From positions 1-47,801 of the forward strand of contig JAUUPT010000030.1 in the NCBI GenBank assembly GCA_030843315.1: a DNA stretch of 47,801 nt, in the 5' to 3' direction. This DNA is from Bacteroidaceae bacterium. GTDB taxonomy: Bacteria > Bacteroidota > Bacteroidia > Bacteroidales > Bacteroidaceae. The notes beneath the pieces were generated by a model. That model saw only the letters and a program-made list of their open reading frames with translations. It was not told where the DNA came from and did not search any database. The position numbers and the translations under genes are program-made. Positions 8,472-17,404 of the stretch are shown here, one piece after another. Position 1 is the first letter of the stretch, and each line of letters starts with the position of its first letter.

Positions 8472-9794
8472 TTATTTGTAAATCTTCAATTGCTTTCCGG
8501 CGGAAATATTATTGTTGCGCAGCCCGTTCCAGTTCTTCAATTGGTTCACCGTGACACGGTATTTCCGGGCAATGGTTGATAGGGTTTCTCCATTGCGTAT
8601 TTTATGGTAGGTCACATCGCCCGTCCCCTTGCTGGCGGTGGCTCTGCCGCTGCGTGCCGTGGCACGTGTGTCGGAGACGGCAACCGTCCGGCGGTTCTTG
8701 AACAACTCGTCGCTGCGGTGGGCATAGATGGTGTCCTGGCTGTCAATAAATGTGCTGATATAATTCACCGGCAGGCGCAGTGTCTGCGGTTTGCTTTCTC
8801 CCGGGATGATGCTTTTCTTGAACTGCGGATTCAGGCTCTTTATCTCGTCCAGGCCGATGCCGCATACATCGGCAATCTGTTCGAAGTGAAGGTTACGGCT
8901 CACCTGCACGGTATCGGTCGCATCGGGGATGTTGGTTTCCATGGGGCAGATGTTGTGCTTGCAGTAGTAAGTCATCACGTAGTTGGCGGCGATGAAGGCG
9001 GGCACATAGCCGCGCGTCTCTTTGGGCAGGAAGTTGTAGATTTCCCAGTAGTCGGTCTTGCCGCCGGCACGGCGGATGGCCTTGTTGATGGTTCCGGGGC
9101 CGCAGTTATAGGCGGCAATCACCAGGTTCCAGTCCTTATATATATCGTACATCTCTTTCAGGTAGCGGGCAGCGGCCCAGGTTGCTTTGATCGGGTCGCG
9201 GCGTTCGTCCACCAGGCTGTTGCTCTCTAAACCGTACATCTTCCCGGTGTTCAGCATGAATTGCCACAGTCCGCAGGCGCCTGCACGCGACACGGCAGAG
9301 GGGTTGAGGGCAGACTCGATGATGGGGAGATATTTCAGCTCGAGCGGCAGCCCGTAAGTGTCGAGGGCTTCTTCGAAGATAGGCATGTAAAAGTTGCAGG
9401 CACTTAGCATAAAGGCTACCTGGTTGCGTAGGCGTCCGGCATACATATCGATGAATTTGCGTACAATTTCATTGTAGGGCATTTCCATTACGGTCGGCAT
9501 GCGCGACAGGCGGTCGATGTATACCGAGTCGCTGAACAGAGGGTTCTCTGTCGAGGTGCTGCAATCTTTGCCCAGGTCGATGTAGTTCTTTGCTTTCCAG
9601 TCGGTGAGCAGGCTGTCCAGCGGGTAAGTCATACTTTTGGGCAGTTCGATGCTTTCCTGGCGTTCTGCTCCATTCTCGCGAATGAGCACTTCCACGCTTT
9701 CTTGCGCATGCATCGGCGGAGCGGCAAGGAGAGCGCAGAACAGGAATGAGGAACTGACGAGTATTTTCTTTATATATGCGGGTTTATGTATCAT
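8472..9794 (-). CDS. mltD: Membrane-bound lytic murein transglycosylase D-like
   Basis: A 440-residue periplasmic peptidoglycan-cleaving enzyme. Residues 1-30 form a signal peptide ending near MHAQ. An SLT (lysozyme-like) domain follows, with the catalytic Glu in IIESALNPSAVSRAGACG and the family motifs GLWQFM and AAYNCGPG. A C-terminal LysM repeat (IRNGETLSTIARKYRV) binds the glycan strand. E. coli MltD usually carries two or three LysM repeats; only one is clear here. It lies 24 bp downstream of the DUF5683 gene. Confidence 0.9.
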   Translation of the reverse strand: MIHKPAYIKKILVSSSFLFCALLAAPPMHAQESVEVLIRENGAERQESIELPKSMTYPLDSLLTDWKAKNYIDLGKDCSTSTENPLFSDSVYIDRLSRMPTVMEMPYNEIVRKFIDMYAGRLRNQVAFMLSACNFYMPIFEEALDTYGLPLELKYLPIIESALNPSAVSRAGACGLWQFMLNTGKMYGLESNSLVDERRDPIKATWAAARYLKEMYDIYKDWNLVIAAYNCGPGTINKAIRRAGGKTDYWEIYNFLPKETRGYVPAFIAANYVMTYYCKHNICPMETNIPDATDTVQVSRNLHFEQIADVCGIGLDEIKSLNPQFKKSIIPGESKPQTLRLPVNYISTFIDSQDTIYAHRSDELFKNRRTVAVSDTRATARSGRATASKGTGDVTYHKIRNGETLSTIARKYRVTVNQLKNWNGLRNNNISAGKQLKIYK

Positions 9795-9818
9795 AGGTAT
9801 TGGTATTTTATTTAAGTA

Positions 9819-10691
9819 TTAGAATCGGAAACTGCATTGCACCCCCACAGACTTGCCCGACGAGCGCGTGGTGGTCTGGTTGTCGAATACTGCTGGCTCT
9901 ACCCTCATGCTGAGGTCGGGCGTGATGTCGAAGTTCGACAGTTCGGCATCTACATAGGCATCTACCACTGATAGCAGGTACACGCCGATGAATGCAAAGA
10001 TACTCATATCCCTGTATCGGCGATAGGTATCTTTGCGCTTTCGCAATAATTCGGTCATTTGGGTTTTGGAGAACTGATAACCGGGGGGAAGCAGGTCGGT
10101 GATGCTGGTGGAGTCCCAGTGGTCGAGTGTGGCATCCTTATAGGCGGCTGAATAGTCCTTGTACATCTTGTTGTTCCAGGTCAAGGCATAGGCACAACCG
10201 GCAAAGCCACCGTAAAAGATAGGGAGTTTCCAGTATTTGCGGTTATAGATTTGTCCGCCGCCGGGGATGACAAGTGCCAGCCACGTTGCCTTTACGGGGT
10301 TGGGAATCCATACCTTTTTATTTACTGCTCTTTGCAGGCTGTCCGTTGGCACAGGCTGTGGCTTCAATTTGGGGCTGGCGGTCATTTCCAGCAGTTTCTT
10401 TTTGTTCTCGGCAGCAAGGCTGTCCGCCACGGCAAGGCTGTCGGTGCTCATGGCAATTTTCTGCGGGGCGGTCCGGTCTGTTTCCAGAATCAAACTGTCT
10501 TTCAGATTCAAACTGTCGGCCTGTAAGTGCAGGGGTTGGCGTGCGATGCCAAGTGTGTCTGTGTGAATCCGTTGCGACCGTTTGGCGGCTGCGCGTGGAC
10601 GATTTTGGCCATACATAGCAATCCCTGCCGTCTGTATAAAACAAAGCAGCAGGGCGATGGCTACTTGATATATTCTACTCTTTTTCCTCAT
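9819..10691 (-). CDS. DUF5683 domain protein
   Basis: A 290-residue protein of unknown biochemical role, conserved in Bacteroidota between parB and mltD. An N-terminal hydrophobic signal (residues about 8-28) is followed by a low-complexity linker and then the DUF5683 domain from about residue 130. That domain carries the recognisable VIPGGGQIYNRKYWKLP motif and a hydrophobic segment (FAFIGVYLLSVVDAYVDA). Probably envelope-located. Its start codon abuts the parB stop codon exactly, so the two are almost certainly cotranscribed. No function is proposed beyond the link to the partition and cell-wall genes. Confidence 0.85.
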   Translation of the reverse strand: MRKKSRIYQVAIALLLCFIQTAGIAMYGQNRPRAAAKRSQRIHTDTLGIARQPLHLQADSLNLKDSLILETDRTAPQKIAMSTDSLAVADSLAAENKKKLLEMTASPKLKPQPVPTDSLQRAVNKKVWIPNPVKATWLALVIPGGGQIYNRKYWKLPIFYGGFAGCAYALTWNNKMYKDYSAAYKDATLDHWDSTSITDLLPPGYQFSKTQMTELLRKRKDTYRRYRDMSIFAFIGVYLLSVVDAYVDAELSNFDITPDLSMRVEPAVFDNQTTTRSSGKSVGVQCSFRF

Positions 10692-11579
10692 TTATTTCTT
10701 CAGCGTATCAAGGATGCCGATGATACGTTCCAATTCTTCTTCGTTACTGAATGGGATACTGATTTTGCCTTTTCCTTTCTCCGAGCAAGTGAGTTGCACT
10801 TTGGTGCTGAAGAAGCCCGATAACTGTTGCTTCAACGCATCGAATTCTTCGGGCAGTTTGGCACGCTTGGGCGCAATCTTGCGGGTGCCGCTTTTCACGG
10901 TTTCGCCTTCGCTCAGGGATTTTACGATCTCTTCCACCTTGCGCACGGAATATCCGTGCTCCACGATTTCATCGTATATCTTCACTTGCAGTTTGGGGTC
11001 GCCCAGCGTCACCAGAGCACGGGCATGGCCCATGTCTATCTGCTTGTTTTGCAGTCCCATCTGTATGGGGGCGGGGAGTTTGAGCAGTCGCAGGTAGTTG
11101 GCAATGGTGGTGCGTTTCTTGCCTACGCGTTCGCTGAGGCGTTCTTGCGTCAGGTCGTATTGTTCCAGCAAGTGCTGGTAGGCAAGGGCTATTTCCACGG
11201 AGTTCAGGTCTTCGCGTTGTATGTTTTCGATGAGCGCCATTTCCATGACGTTCTCATCGTCGGCTGTGCGGATGTAGGCAGGGATACTTGTCAGCCCGGC
11301 CATCTGCGAGGCACGGAAGCGGCGCTCGCCGGCTATGATCTGGTATTCGTCGTCGCTGAGTTTGCGCAGAGTGATAGGCTGGATGATGCCTATCTCGGAG
11401 ATGGAGTCGGCCAATTCCTGCAACGCCGTCGGGTCGAACTCATGGCGGGGCTGGTTGGGATTGACGGCAATCTTCGACAGTTCTATTTCGTTGATGGAGG
11501 AAGAGCCTTCGGTCTGCACTTCATCCATGGAGAGCAGGGCGTCCAGCCCGCGTCCTAATGCGTTTCTTTTCTGTGCCAT
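10692..11579 (-). CDS. parB: Chromosome partitioning protein ParB
   Basis: A 295-residue ParB/Spo0J-type CTPase and centromere-binding protein. The N-terminus has the ParA-stimulating style RNALGRGLDALL. A ParB/Srx domain follows, with the CTP-binding motif GERRFRASQMAGL. A helix-turn-helix (LTQERLSERVGKKRTTIANY) would read parS, and a C-terminal dimerisation domain ends the protein. It acts with ParA to segregate the chromosome origin. The gene follows parA by 75 bp and abuts the DUF5683 gene. Confidence 0.95.
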   Translation of the reverse strand: MAQKRNALGRGLDALLSMDEVQTEGSSSINEIELSKIAVNPNQPRHEFDPTALQELADSISEIGIIQPITLRKLSDDEYQIIAGERRFRASQMAGLTSIPAYIRTADDENVMEMALIENIQREDLNSVEIALAYQHLLEQYDLTQERLSERVGKKRTTIANYLRLLKLPAPIQMGLQNKQIDMGHARALVTLGDPKLQVKIYDEIVEHGYSVRKVEEIVKSLSEGETVKSGTRKIAPKRAKLPEEFDALKQQLSGFFSTKVQLTCSEKGKGKISIPFSNEEELERIIGILDTLKK

Positions 11580-11654
11580 CTATTTATTTACGAATTACTA
11601 ATTACAATTTAACCATGCGGGATGCTTGCCACACTTTATCACTCTACCATTTTA

Positions 11655-12431
11655 TCACCCTGCTGTTTTCTCATTCCGGTTTATCAGCTCCTGTGCAAGC
11701 GCCATATGGTTCTTGGCTCCGGCCGATTCGGCATCGTACAAGATGGTGGGCAGCCCGTAGCTGGGCGCTTCGCTCAACTTGACGTTACGCTGGATGACGG
11801 TGTTGAACACCAATTCCTGGAAGTGGCGTTTCACTTCGTCGTAGATCTGATTGGCCTGGCGCAGGCGCGAGTCGTACATCGTCAGCAGGAAGCCTTCGAT
11901 TTCGAGTGCCGGGTTCAGCTTCGATTTGATGATCTTGATGGTGTTCAGCAGTTTGCTGATACCTTCCAATGCAAAATATTCCGCTTGTACGGGTATGATA
12001 ACCGAGTCGGCGGCGGTCAGGGCATTGACTGTAATCAAGCCCAGAGAGGGCGAGCAGTCTATCAAAATATAATCAAACTCATCCCGGAGCGGGGCGAGTA
12101 CTTCTTTCAGTATCTTCTCGCGGTTTTTCAGGTTGAGCATTTCTATTTCGGCACCTACCAGATTGATGTGGGAGGAGATTACCTTCAAGGTATCTATCTC
12201 CGTGTCATGGAGAGCCTCGCGCACGTCGGCACGGTCGATAATGCATTCATAAATAGTACATTCCGACTGCTTGATGTCTACGCCCAAGCCTGAAGAGGCG
12301 TTGGCCTGCGGATCGGCATCTACAACGAGGACTTTCTTTTCGAGCGTGGCGAGTGAGGCTGCGAGGTTAATCGTTGTCGTAGTCTTACCTACACCACCCT
12401 TCTGGTTAGCCATAGCAATTATTTTTCCCAT
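11655..12431 (-). CDS. parA: Chromosome partitioning ATPase ParA/Soj
   Basis: A 258-residue MinD/ParA-family ATPase. The deviant Walker A motif KGGVGKTTT is at the N-terminus, Walker A' (VDADPQANASSGLG) follows, and Walker B is DYILIDCSPSLG. It forms nucleoid-bound dimers that move ParB-parS complexes. The ATG at 12431 is chosen over a TTG two codons upstream because MGKIIAMANQKGG is the standard family N-terminus. It is the first gene of the par-mltD-rel string. Confidence 0.95.
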   Translation of the reverse strand: MGKIIAMANQKGGVGKTTTTINLAASLATLEKKVLVVDADPQANASSGLGVDIKQSECTIYECIIDRADVREALHDTEIDTLKVISSHINLVGAEIEMLNLKNREKILKEVLAPLRDEFDYILIDCSPSLGLITVNALTAADSVIIPVQAEYFALEGISKLLNTIKIIKSKLNPALEIEGFLLTMYDSRLRQANQIYDEVKRHFQELVFNTVIQRNVKLSEAPSYGLPTILYDAESAGAKNHMALAQELINRNEKTAG

Positions 12432-12437
12432 AATCAA

Positions 12438-12770
12438 AGTATTTATTGGCAGCGAAATAAGTGATAATTCCGGATAGCGCCTACAAATTCAGAGAAAGAT
12501 TGCAAAAACGGTTGATAAGTCGGCAGTTTTGTTAATAACTCACAGGCGGTTATCTCTGTTCTTTCCTTTAAGCATCTGCCTAAAGTACTCCTTCTCTGTT
12601 TGGTGGGCAAATATACGTATTTATCTTGAATTGAAGCAGCTTTTTTGTCTCGCTTGCAGAAGATTAAGATTTGTTTTACGCAATTTTTGCTTTAGCGCTT
12701 TGTGCCTTCAAGCCTTCATCGGACTCTGCATTCGCTTGTAGGCGGGTGGTGGCGGGTGAAGGCCTTGGTT
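12438..12770. other. 333-bp intergenic region upstream of parA
   Basis: No convincing gene is seen. A minus-strand TATATTTG at 12608-12615 matches the Bacteroides -7 consensus and would give parA a leader of roughly 170 bases. No parS-like palindrome (TGTTTCACGTGAAACA type) is recognisable. Confidence 0.5.
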
Positions 12771-13268
12771 TCACCCGGGTTCACCGTCGGCGGTATGCGC
12801 TTCCGACTGCATCTCTGCCTGTTCCTTCTTTAGTGTTTCCGGCCTCAGTTGGTCGGCAGGGAAGTATTTGCTCAGCGGGTAGCGGAAGAAACTCATGTCC
12901 CGTCGCAGCTGGTTCATCAGCCCGCGGTCGGGCTTGAAGTAGATGCGCGACACTTGCACCTTGCCGGGCATCACGTCATCCGGGTGCTCGAATCCCTCAC
13001 TCGTTATCGCCAGGTTGAAGGAACCCAGTCCTTTGATGGTGACCGACTCGCCCTCTCGAAGGGCTTCTTCAATGTACTTCGGCAGGTCCACCAATACGCT
13101 TTGCACGTCGCCTTCGCTCATGCCTTTGCGGGCGGCCATCCGGCGTGCCAGCAGGTTGGTGGTCACTCCGCCGCGCACCTGCAACGTCCGTTGCACGGCA
13201 TAATACAATTGCTGCATCCCTTCCTTGGTGCGGAAGAGCTTCTTCCTTACTAAATAAACCATTCCCAT
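12771..13268 (-). CDS. HU/IHF-family DNA-binding protein, Bacteroidota extended type
   Basis: A 165-residue protein of the HU-like family common in Bacteroides. The beginning (VYLVRKKLFRTKEGMQQLYY) and the middle (GGVTTNLLARRMAARKGMSE, GESVTIKGLGSFNLAI) match the variant HU domain in which the usual basic arm is replaced by a longer C-terminal part. The tail from about residue 130 is charged and probably disordered. It would bind and bend DNA; a nucleoid role is inferred. The start could also be the Met at codon 3. It is monocistronic, and its upstream region carries the phased repeats at 13360-13425. Confidence 0.75.
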   Translation of the reverse strand: MGMVYLVRKKLFRTKEGMQQLYYAVQRTLQVRGGVTTNLLARRMAARKGMSEGDVQSVLVDLPKYIEEALREGESVTIKGLGSFNLAITSEGFEHPDDVMPGKVQVSRIYFKPDRGLMNQLRRDMSFFRYPLSKYFPADQLRPETLKKEQAEMQSEAHTADGEPG

Positions 13269-13359
13269 ATTCTTAATCTTCGTTAGTTTGTTACTTCAAA
13301 TACAGTAGTCTGGCAATCAGAATACTTATTGTTTTCGTCTTGAACACTCTTGCTTTGGT

Positions 13360-13425
13360 TGCACAAGATGCCATCTTAAGCTGCACAAGATGGCATCTTA
13401 TGCAACACAAGATGGCATCTTGTGC
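13360..13425. repeat. Three phased near-palindromic repeats, 22-bp period
   Basis: Copies begin at 13361, 13383 and 13405. Each contains CACAAGATGSCATCTT, itself a near-perfect palindrome around GATGSCATC. The third copy is the most symmetrical (CACAAGATGGCATCTTGTG). A period of 22 bp equals about two helical turns and would put all three on the same face of the DNA, as in an operator array. Confidence 0.8.
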
Positions 13426-13597
13426 AGCAAAGGTAAGGAAGGTTTGGTAGAAAAGCAAGTATCTTTCGGATGAAAAGTAAGTATCTTTCAGGGGAAGGGG
13501 GAATGTCTCTCAGAAAGAGACTTATATCAGTGTAGGTATGAATTGCCCAATGAAGTATCCGCATACTATACATTTCCATCTTGTTCTTTCCTCCGCA

Positions 13598-13629
13598 GTT
13601 GGTGCTTTCTTCATTTTTGAGTACTTTTG
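13598..13629 (+). promoter_or_regulatory. Candidate surE-lpxB promoter
   Basis: TACTTTTG at 13622-13629 exactly fits the Bacteroides -7 consensus TAnnTTTG; GTTG at 13598-13601 is a one-mismatch -33 element 20 bp upstream. The leader to the surE ATG at 13652 would be about 15-20 bases. Confidence 0.5.
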
Positions 13630-13651
13630 CAGCATCATAATAAAGAAGAAT

Positions 13652-14416
13652 ATGGAAAATCAGAGACCTTTGATATTGATTTCCAATGATGACGGCATCA
13701 TTGCGAAAGGTATTAGCGAGTTAATAAAGTTCCTTCGTCCGCTGGGCGAGATTGTAGTAATGGCACCGGATGCTCCGCGCTCGGGCAGTGCTTGCGCGCT
13801 GACGGTGACGGAGCCGATACGCTATCAACTGCTTCGTAAGGACGTGGGGCTGACCGTCTATAAGTGCTCCGGTACCCCTGCCGATTGTGTGAAGTTAGCT
13901 TTTCATACCGTGCTCGACCGCAAACCCGACCTTGTTGTGGGCGGCATCAACCACGGTGACAACTCTTCCGTCAATGTGCATTACTCCGGCACGATGGGCG
14001 TAGTGGTGGAAGGCTGCCTGAAAGGCGTTCCCTCCATCGGCTTCTCCCTTTGCAATCACGAGCCGAATGCCGACTTCGAGCCTGCCGGTCCTTATATCCG
14101 CGAGATAGCCCGCCAGGTATTGGAGAAGGGCCTTCCCCCTTTGACGTGCCTGAACGTGAACTTTCCCGATACGAAAGAACTCAAAGGAGTGAAGATATGC
14201 CAGCAGACCAAAGGCGCGTGGACCAACGAATGGGAAAACTTTGCCCACCGCGGCGATGCCCACTACTACTGGCTGACTGGTGAGTACGCAAATTTAGATG
14301 CCGAGAACGAACAGAACGACCATTGGGCACTGGACAATGGCTACGTAGCCATCACTCCGACTACCGTAGACGTTACGGCTTACGACTTGATAGATGAATT
14401 GAAAACCTGGTTCTAA
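13652..14416 (+). CDS. surE: 5'/3'-nucleotidase SurE
   Basis: A 254-residue survival-protein-E nucleotidase that removes phosphate from nucleoside monophosphates. The metal-binding NDDG motif is near the N-terminus (LISNDDGIIAKG). Further conserved segments are APDAPRSGSACALT and VGGINHGDNSSVNVHYSGT, which supply the other metal ligands. The ATG at 13652 is preferred because it gives the family N-terminus and lies just after the promoter core; the open frame extends further upstream without homology. lpxB follows after 14 bp, so the two are probably cotranscribed. Confidence 0.95.
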   Translation: MENQRPLILISNDDGIIAKGISELIKFLRPLGEIVVMAPDAPRSGSACALTVTEPIRYQLLRKDVGLTVYKCSGTPADCVKLAFHTVLDRKPDLVVGGINHGDNSSVNVHYSGTMGVVVEGCLKGVPSIGFSLCNHEPNADFEPAGPYIREIARQVLEKGLPPLTCLNVNFPDTKELKGVKICQQTKGAWTNEWENFAHRGDAHYYWLTGEYANLDAENEQNDHWALDNGYVAITPTTVDVTAYDLIDELKTWF

Positions 14417-14430
14417 ACCATCACCTGTTT

Positions 14431-15579
14431 ATGAAGTACTATCTGATTGTCGGCGAAGCTTCCGGCGACCTCCATGCCTCGCATCTGATGGCAGCACTGA
14501 AAGAAGAAGATCCACAGGCGGAATTCCGCTTCTTCGGCGGCGACCTGATGGCTGCCGTGGGTGGCACGATGGTGAAGCACTATAAGGAGCTGGCGTACAT
14601 GGGATTTATCCCCGTGTTGCTGCACCTGCGCACTATCTTTGCCAATATGAAGCGTTGCAAGGAAGACATCGTGGCCTGGCAACCGGATGTACTGATCTTG
14701 GTGGATTATCCCGGCTTCAACCTGGGCATCGCCAAGTTCGTCCATGCCCATACGTCGATTCCTGTCTACTATTATATCTCTCCCAAGATATGGGCATGGA
14801 AGGAGTACCGCATCAAGAACATCAAGCGGGATGTGGACGAGTTGTTCTCCATTCTCCCCTTCGAGGTGGAGTTCTTCGAAGGCAAGCACCAATACCCGAT
14901 ACACTATGTGGGCAATCCGACGATGGATGAAGTGACCGCCTTTAGTACCTCCTATACCGAGACGTTCGACGACTTTGTGCAAGCCAACGGACTTTCTTCC
15001 CGCCCCATCATTGCTTTGCTGGCAGGCAGCCGCAAGCAGGAGATCAAGGACAATCTGCCCGATATGCTTCGGGCTGCTGCTGCTTTCCCCGATTATCAGT
15101 TGGTGCTGGCGGGTGCTCCCGGCATCTCTCCCGAATACTATAACCGGTACGTGGGCGATGCCGATGTGAAGATTATCTTCGGAAAGACATTCCCGTTGCT
15201 CCGGCAGGCAGATGCCGCGCTGGTCACTTCGGGCACGGCAACACTGGAGACTGCTTTATTCCGTGTGCCGCAGGCTGTGTGCTATCATACGCCGATAGGG
15301 AAGGTTATTGCCTTTCTGAGGCGGCATATACTGACGGTGAAGTATATCTCTCTGGTCAACCTCATTGCCAATCGCGAAGTAGTGAAGGAACTGGTGGCCG
15401 ACACGATGACGGTGGAGCAAATCCGCTCGGAATTGGAACGTATCCTATATAATAAAGAGTACCGGCAGCAGATGCTGGGCGGGTACGAGTATATGGCATC
15501 GCGCCTGGGCGAGGCGGGAGCGCCGAAGCGGGCGGCGCAGGAGATGGTGGCGCTACTCAAAGAAAAGAGCATTGCGTGA
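14431..15579 (+). CDS. lpxB: Lipid-A-disaccharide synthase
   Basis: A 382-residue GT19 glycosyltransferase that joins UDP-2,3-diacylglucosamine and lipid X to form the lipid A disaccharide at the inner membrane. It starts with MKYYLIVGEASGDLHASHL, the family GEASGD signature. GGDLMAAVGG, PDVLILVDYPGFN and the KIWAWKEYRIKNIK region follow, then the nucleotide-sugar binding part (ALLAGSRKQEI and TSGTATLETALF). Length and motif order are normal. It probably shares the surE transcript. Confidence 0.95.
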   Translation: MKYYLIVGEASGDLHASHLMAALKEEDPQAEFRFFGGDLMAAVGGTMVKHYKELAYMGFIPVLLHLRTIFANMKRCKEDIVAWQPDVLILVDYPGFNLGIAKFVHAHTSIPVYYYISPKIWAWKEYRIKNIKRDVDELFSILPFEVEFFEGKHQYPIHYVGNPTMDEVTAFSTSYTETFDDFVQANGLSSRPIIALLAGSRKQEIKDNLPDMLRAAAAFPDYQLVLAGAPGISPEYYNRYVGDADVKIIFGKTFPLLRQADAALVTSGTATLETALFRVPQAVCYHTPIGKVIAFLRRHILTVKYISLVNLIANREVVKELVADTMTVEQIRSELERILYNKEYRQQMLGGYEYMASRLGEAGAPKRAAQEMVALLKEKSIA

Positions 15580-15621
15580 ATCTGTCTCTCAACACTTCTG
15601 AGAAATTGTTAAAATACATAG

Positions 15622-15650
15622 AGCCGGTGCAGTAAATGCCCGGCTTTTGT
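15622..15650 (+). terminator. Terminator after surE-lpxB
   Basis: A short stem AGCCGG (15622-15627) pairs with CCGGCT (15640-15645) and is followed by a short T-rich run. It lies 40 bp past the lpxB stop. The stem is only six base pairs. Confidence 0.5.
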
Positions 15651-15689
15651 ATTTCCTATACAGAAACAAACAAAAAAAGGACTTTGATT

Positions 15690-16436
15690 ATGAAGAAACT
15701 ACATTGGTTATTTATGGCAATATGCTTGGCAGTGATGCCTGCGTTGCAATCGTGTGATGATACTGACGGATATTCATTGGGTGATTTCACCCCTCCTATG
15801 TGGGCCACCGTGCGCGTCACGGGGAATGCTTTCTACCTGGACAGCGACGTCTGGGGAACGCTTTGGCCGGTGAATACAGACCTGGGATGGTATGATGCAG
15901 TAGACGGACAGCGTGTGCTGACGATGTTCAATCCCTTGTCGGATGAGTTCCAAGGATACGACCATGCCGTGAAGTTGCTGAGGTTGCAGAATGTGCTGAC
16001 CAAAGAAGTAGAGACGTTGACCCCCGAAAATGATGAAGAACTGGGTAATGACCCCGTAGTGATTTATCAAGGAGACATCACCATCAGTGGTGGTTACATG
16101 AATATCTTCTTTGTGCAGAACCTGCCCGCCAAGACGAAGCACCGCATCAGTCTGGTGCGTCCGCAAGACGATGCAGACTTGTATGGCGAAGATGGTTACA
16201 TTCATTTGGAACTGCGCTACAACAATTTCGACGACCTGACCGACCGCTATGACTACGGCGCTGTGTCTTACAATCTGAACAGTTTGGATGTAACTTCCGA
16301 AACGAAAGGTATCAAGTTGAAACTGAACTCAGAGAAGAACGGCGAAGTAGAAGTGACGTTCGACTTGAAGAAGACTTCGGAAAGCAACGTGAAGGATATG
16401 AAAGACTTCGATTTGTCGAATATGCAGTTAAGATAA
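15690..16436 (+). CDS. NigD-like lipoprotein
   Basis: A 248-residue lipoprotein. The ATG at 15690 gives a clean signal peptide ending in the lipobox LQSC with C22 as the lipidated residue. Asp-rich residues directly after the Cys (CDDTD) resemble the export signal that sends Bacteroides lipoproteins to the cell surface. The rest matches the NigD-like family: an OB-like N-terminal region (VTGNAFYLDSDVWGTLWPV) and a beta-rich C-terminal domain. NigD was named from a bacteriocin locus, but most relatives have no known function. No bacteriocin genes are nearby. Confidence 0.75.
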   Translation: MKKLHWLFMAICLAVMPALQSCDDTDGYSLGDFTPPMWATVRVTGNAFYLDSDVWGTLWPVNTDLGWYDAVDGQRVLTMFNPLSDEFQGYDHAVKLLRLQNVLTKEVETLTPENDEELGNDPVVIYQGDITISGGYMNIFFVQNLPAKTKHRISLVRPQDDADLYGEDGYIHLELRYNNFDDLTDRYDYGAVSYNLNSLDVTSETKGIKLKLNSEKNGEVEVTFDLKKTSESNVKDMKDFDLSNMQLR

Positions 16437-16492
16437 TCTATATCTTATATTGAACTGACGTTAAGATAGGAGAGAGAATCATAGTGTGTGAA

Positions 16493-16540
16493 AAAGCGCC
16501 AAGGTGAGATAAATGTATCACAGCCTTGGCGCTTTCTTTA
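16493..16540. terminator. Bidirectional terminator between NigD-like gene and cdsA
   Basis: A perfect 12-bp stem, AAAGCGCCAAGG (16493-16504) with CCTTGGCGCTTT (16523-16534), has A- and T-rich flanks suited to both convergent genes. Confidence 0.85.
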
Positions 16541-16558
16541 TGTCTTGTAGGTACTTTC

Positions 16559-17404
16559 TTATTTGAACATCATCATCACATACAGATAAACCACTGCTGC
16601 CGGAATAGCCAGCAGTGCACTGTCGAAGCGGTCGAGCATGCCGCCGTGTCCCGGCAGAATGTTTCCTGAGTCTTTGATACCCAGTTGTCGTTTCATCAGT
16701 GACTCCGTCAGGTCTCCCCATGTGCCGAAGATAACGACTACTATAGCCAGTCCCGCCCATTGCAGATAGGACATGAAGGGGAAGAAATGCGCAAATGCGC
16801 AAGACGATGCAATGGAGAAAACGGCACCGCCGATGCTGCCTTCCCAGGATTTCTTGGGGGAGATGCGCTGGAACAGACGGTGTTTGCCGATGAGTGAACC
16901 TACGCAATAGGCGCCCGTATCGCTCAGCCAGATAAATACGAAGATGGAAAGCGGTAGTATGGGGTTGTATGTCACGCTACTGGTTTCGGGAGAATTCTGG
17001 AAGGCAAGTACGTTGAGCAGTGCAAAGGGGAGTGCTACGTACAATTGGCTCAACATGGAGTACGCCCAGTTGCCTATCGGGTTCTTCCTTTTGAGGTACA
17101 GTTCCGTTATCATCAGGTAAAGCAGCAGCAGTAAGTAGGGGAGGAATACGCCCGAACCAATTGTTTGCTGCGTGCAGAAACTCATCATGGCGAGAAAGAG
17201 ATAAGCGCCTCCCAGGGCTGTGATGGTCTTGTTGATGGTTACTTCGTCGTTTTGATTGACCAAGTGGGCAAATTCATGTACACTCAGCGCACTGATGATG
17301 GTAAACAGTATGCCGAATGAAAGGGGGCTGTAAAGAATACAGCCCACCAATACCGCTACGAATAACACGCCGGTAACAGCGCGTTGGATGAAATTATTTT
17401 TCAT
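16559..17404 (-). CDS. cdsA: Phosphatidate cytidylyltransferase
   Basis: A 281-residue polytopic inner-membrane enzyme that makes CDP-diacylglycerol from phosphatidate and CTP, the branch point of phospholipid synthesis. Seven to eight hydrophobic segments are visible. The CdsA signature lies in the C-terminal half: SPKKSWEGSIGG, GDLTESLMKRQLGIKDSG and PGHGGMLDRFDS. The start overlaps the end of ftsH by 11 bp, indicating coupling in an rsfS-ftsH-cdsA operon. Confidence 0.95.
   Translation of the reverse strand: MKNNFIQRAVTGVLFVAVLVGCILYSPLSFGILFTIISALSVHEFAHLVNQNDEVTINKTITALGGAYLFLAMMSFCTQQTIGSGVFLPYLLLLLYLMITELYLKRKNPIGNWAYSMLSQLYVALPFALLNVLAFQNSPETSSVTYNPILPLSIFVFIWLSDTGAYCVGSLIGKHRLFQRISPKKSWEGSIGGAVFSIASSCAFAHFFPFMSYLQWAGLAIVVVIFGTWGDLTESLMKRQLGIKDSGNILPGHGGMLDRFDSALLAIPAAVVYLYVMMMFK

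Larger units (their letters stand above)
13269..13651. other. Divergent intergenic region between the HU-like gene and surE
   Basis: This 383-bp region holds three tandem near-palindromes (13360-13425) and the surE promoter candidate (13598-13629). No credible gene was found; short open frames across the repeats look incidental. Confidence 0.6.

Noticed and set aside
12431..12437. TTG start for parA, and similar TTG starts at 6057, 25688 and 40077
   Set aside because: An ATG close by gives the family N-terminus in each case.
12438..12770. Possible parS site near parAB
   Set aside because: Parts such as GGTTTCACCCGGGTTCACC look faintly similar, but no TGTTTCACGTGAAACA-type palindrome is present.
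13360..13425. Short CRISPR array
   Set aside because: The repeats abut with only about 5 bp between palindromes, there are no unique spacers and no cas genes.
15690..16436. Bacteriocin immunity role for the NigD-like lipoprotein
   Set aside because: No bacteriocin or export genes are adjacent; the family is widespread and mostly unlinked to bacteriocins.
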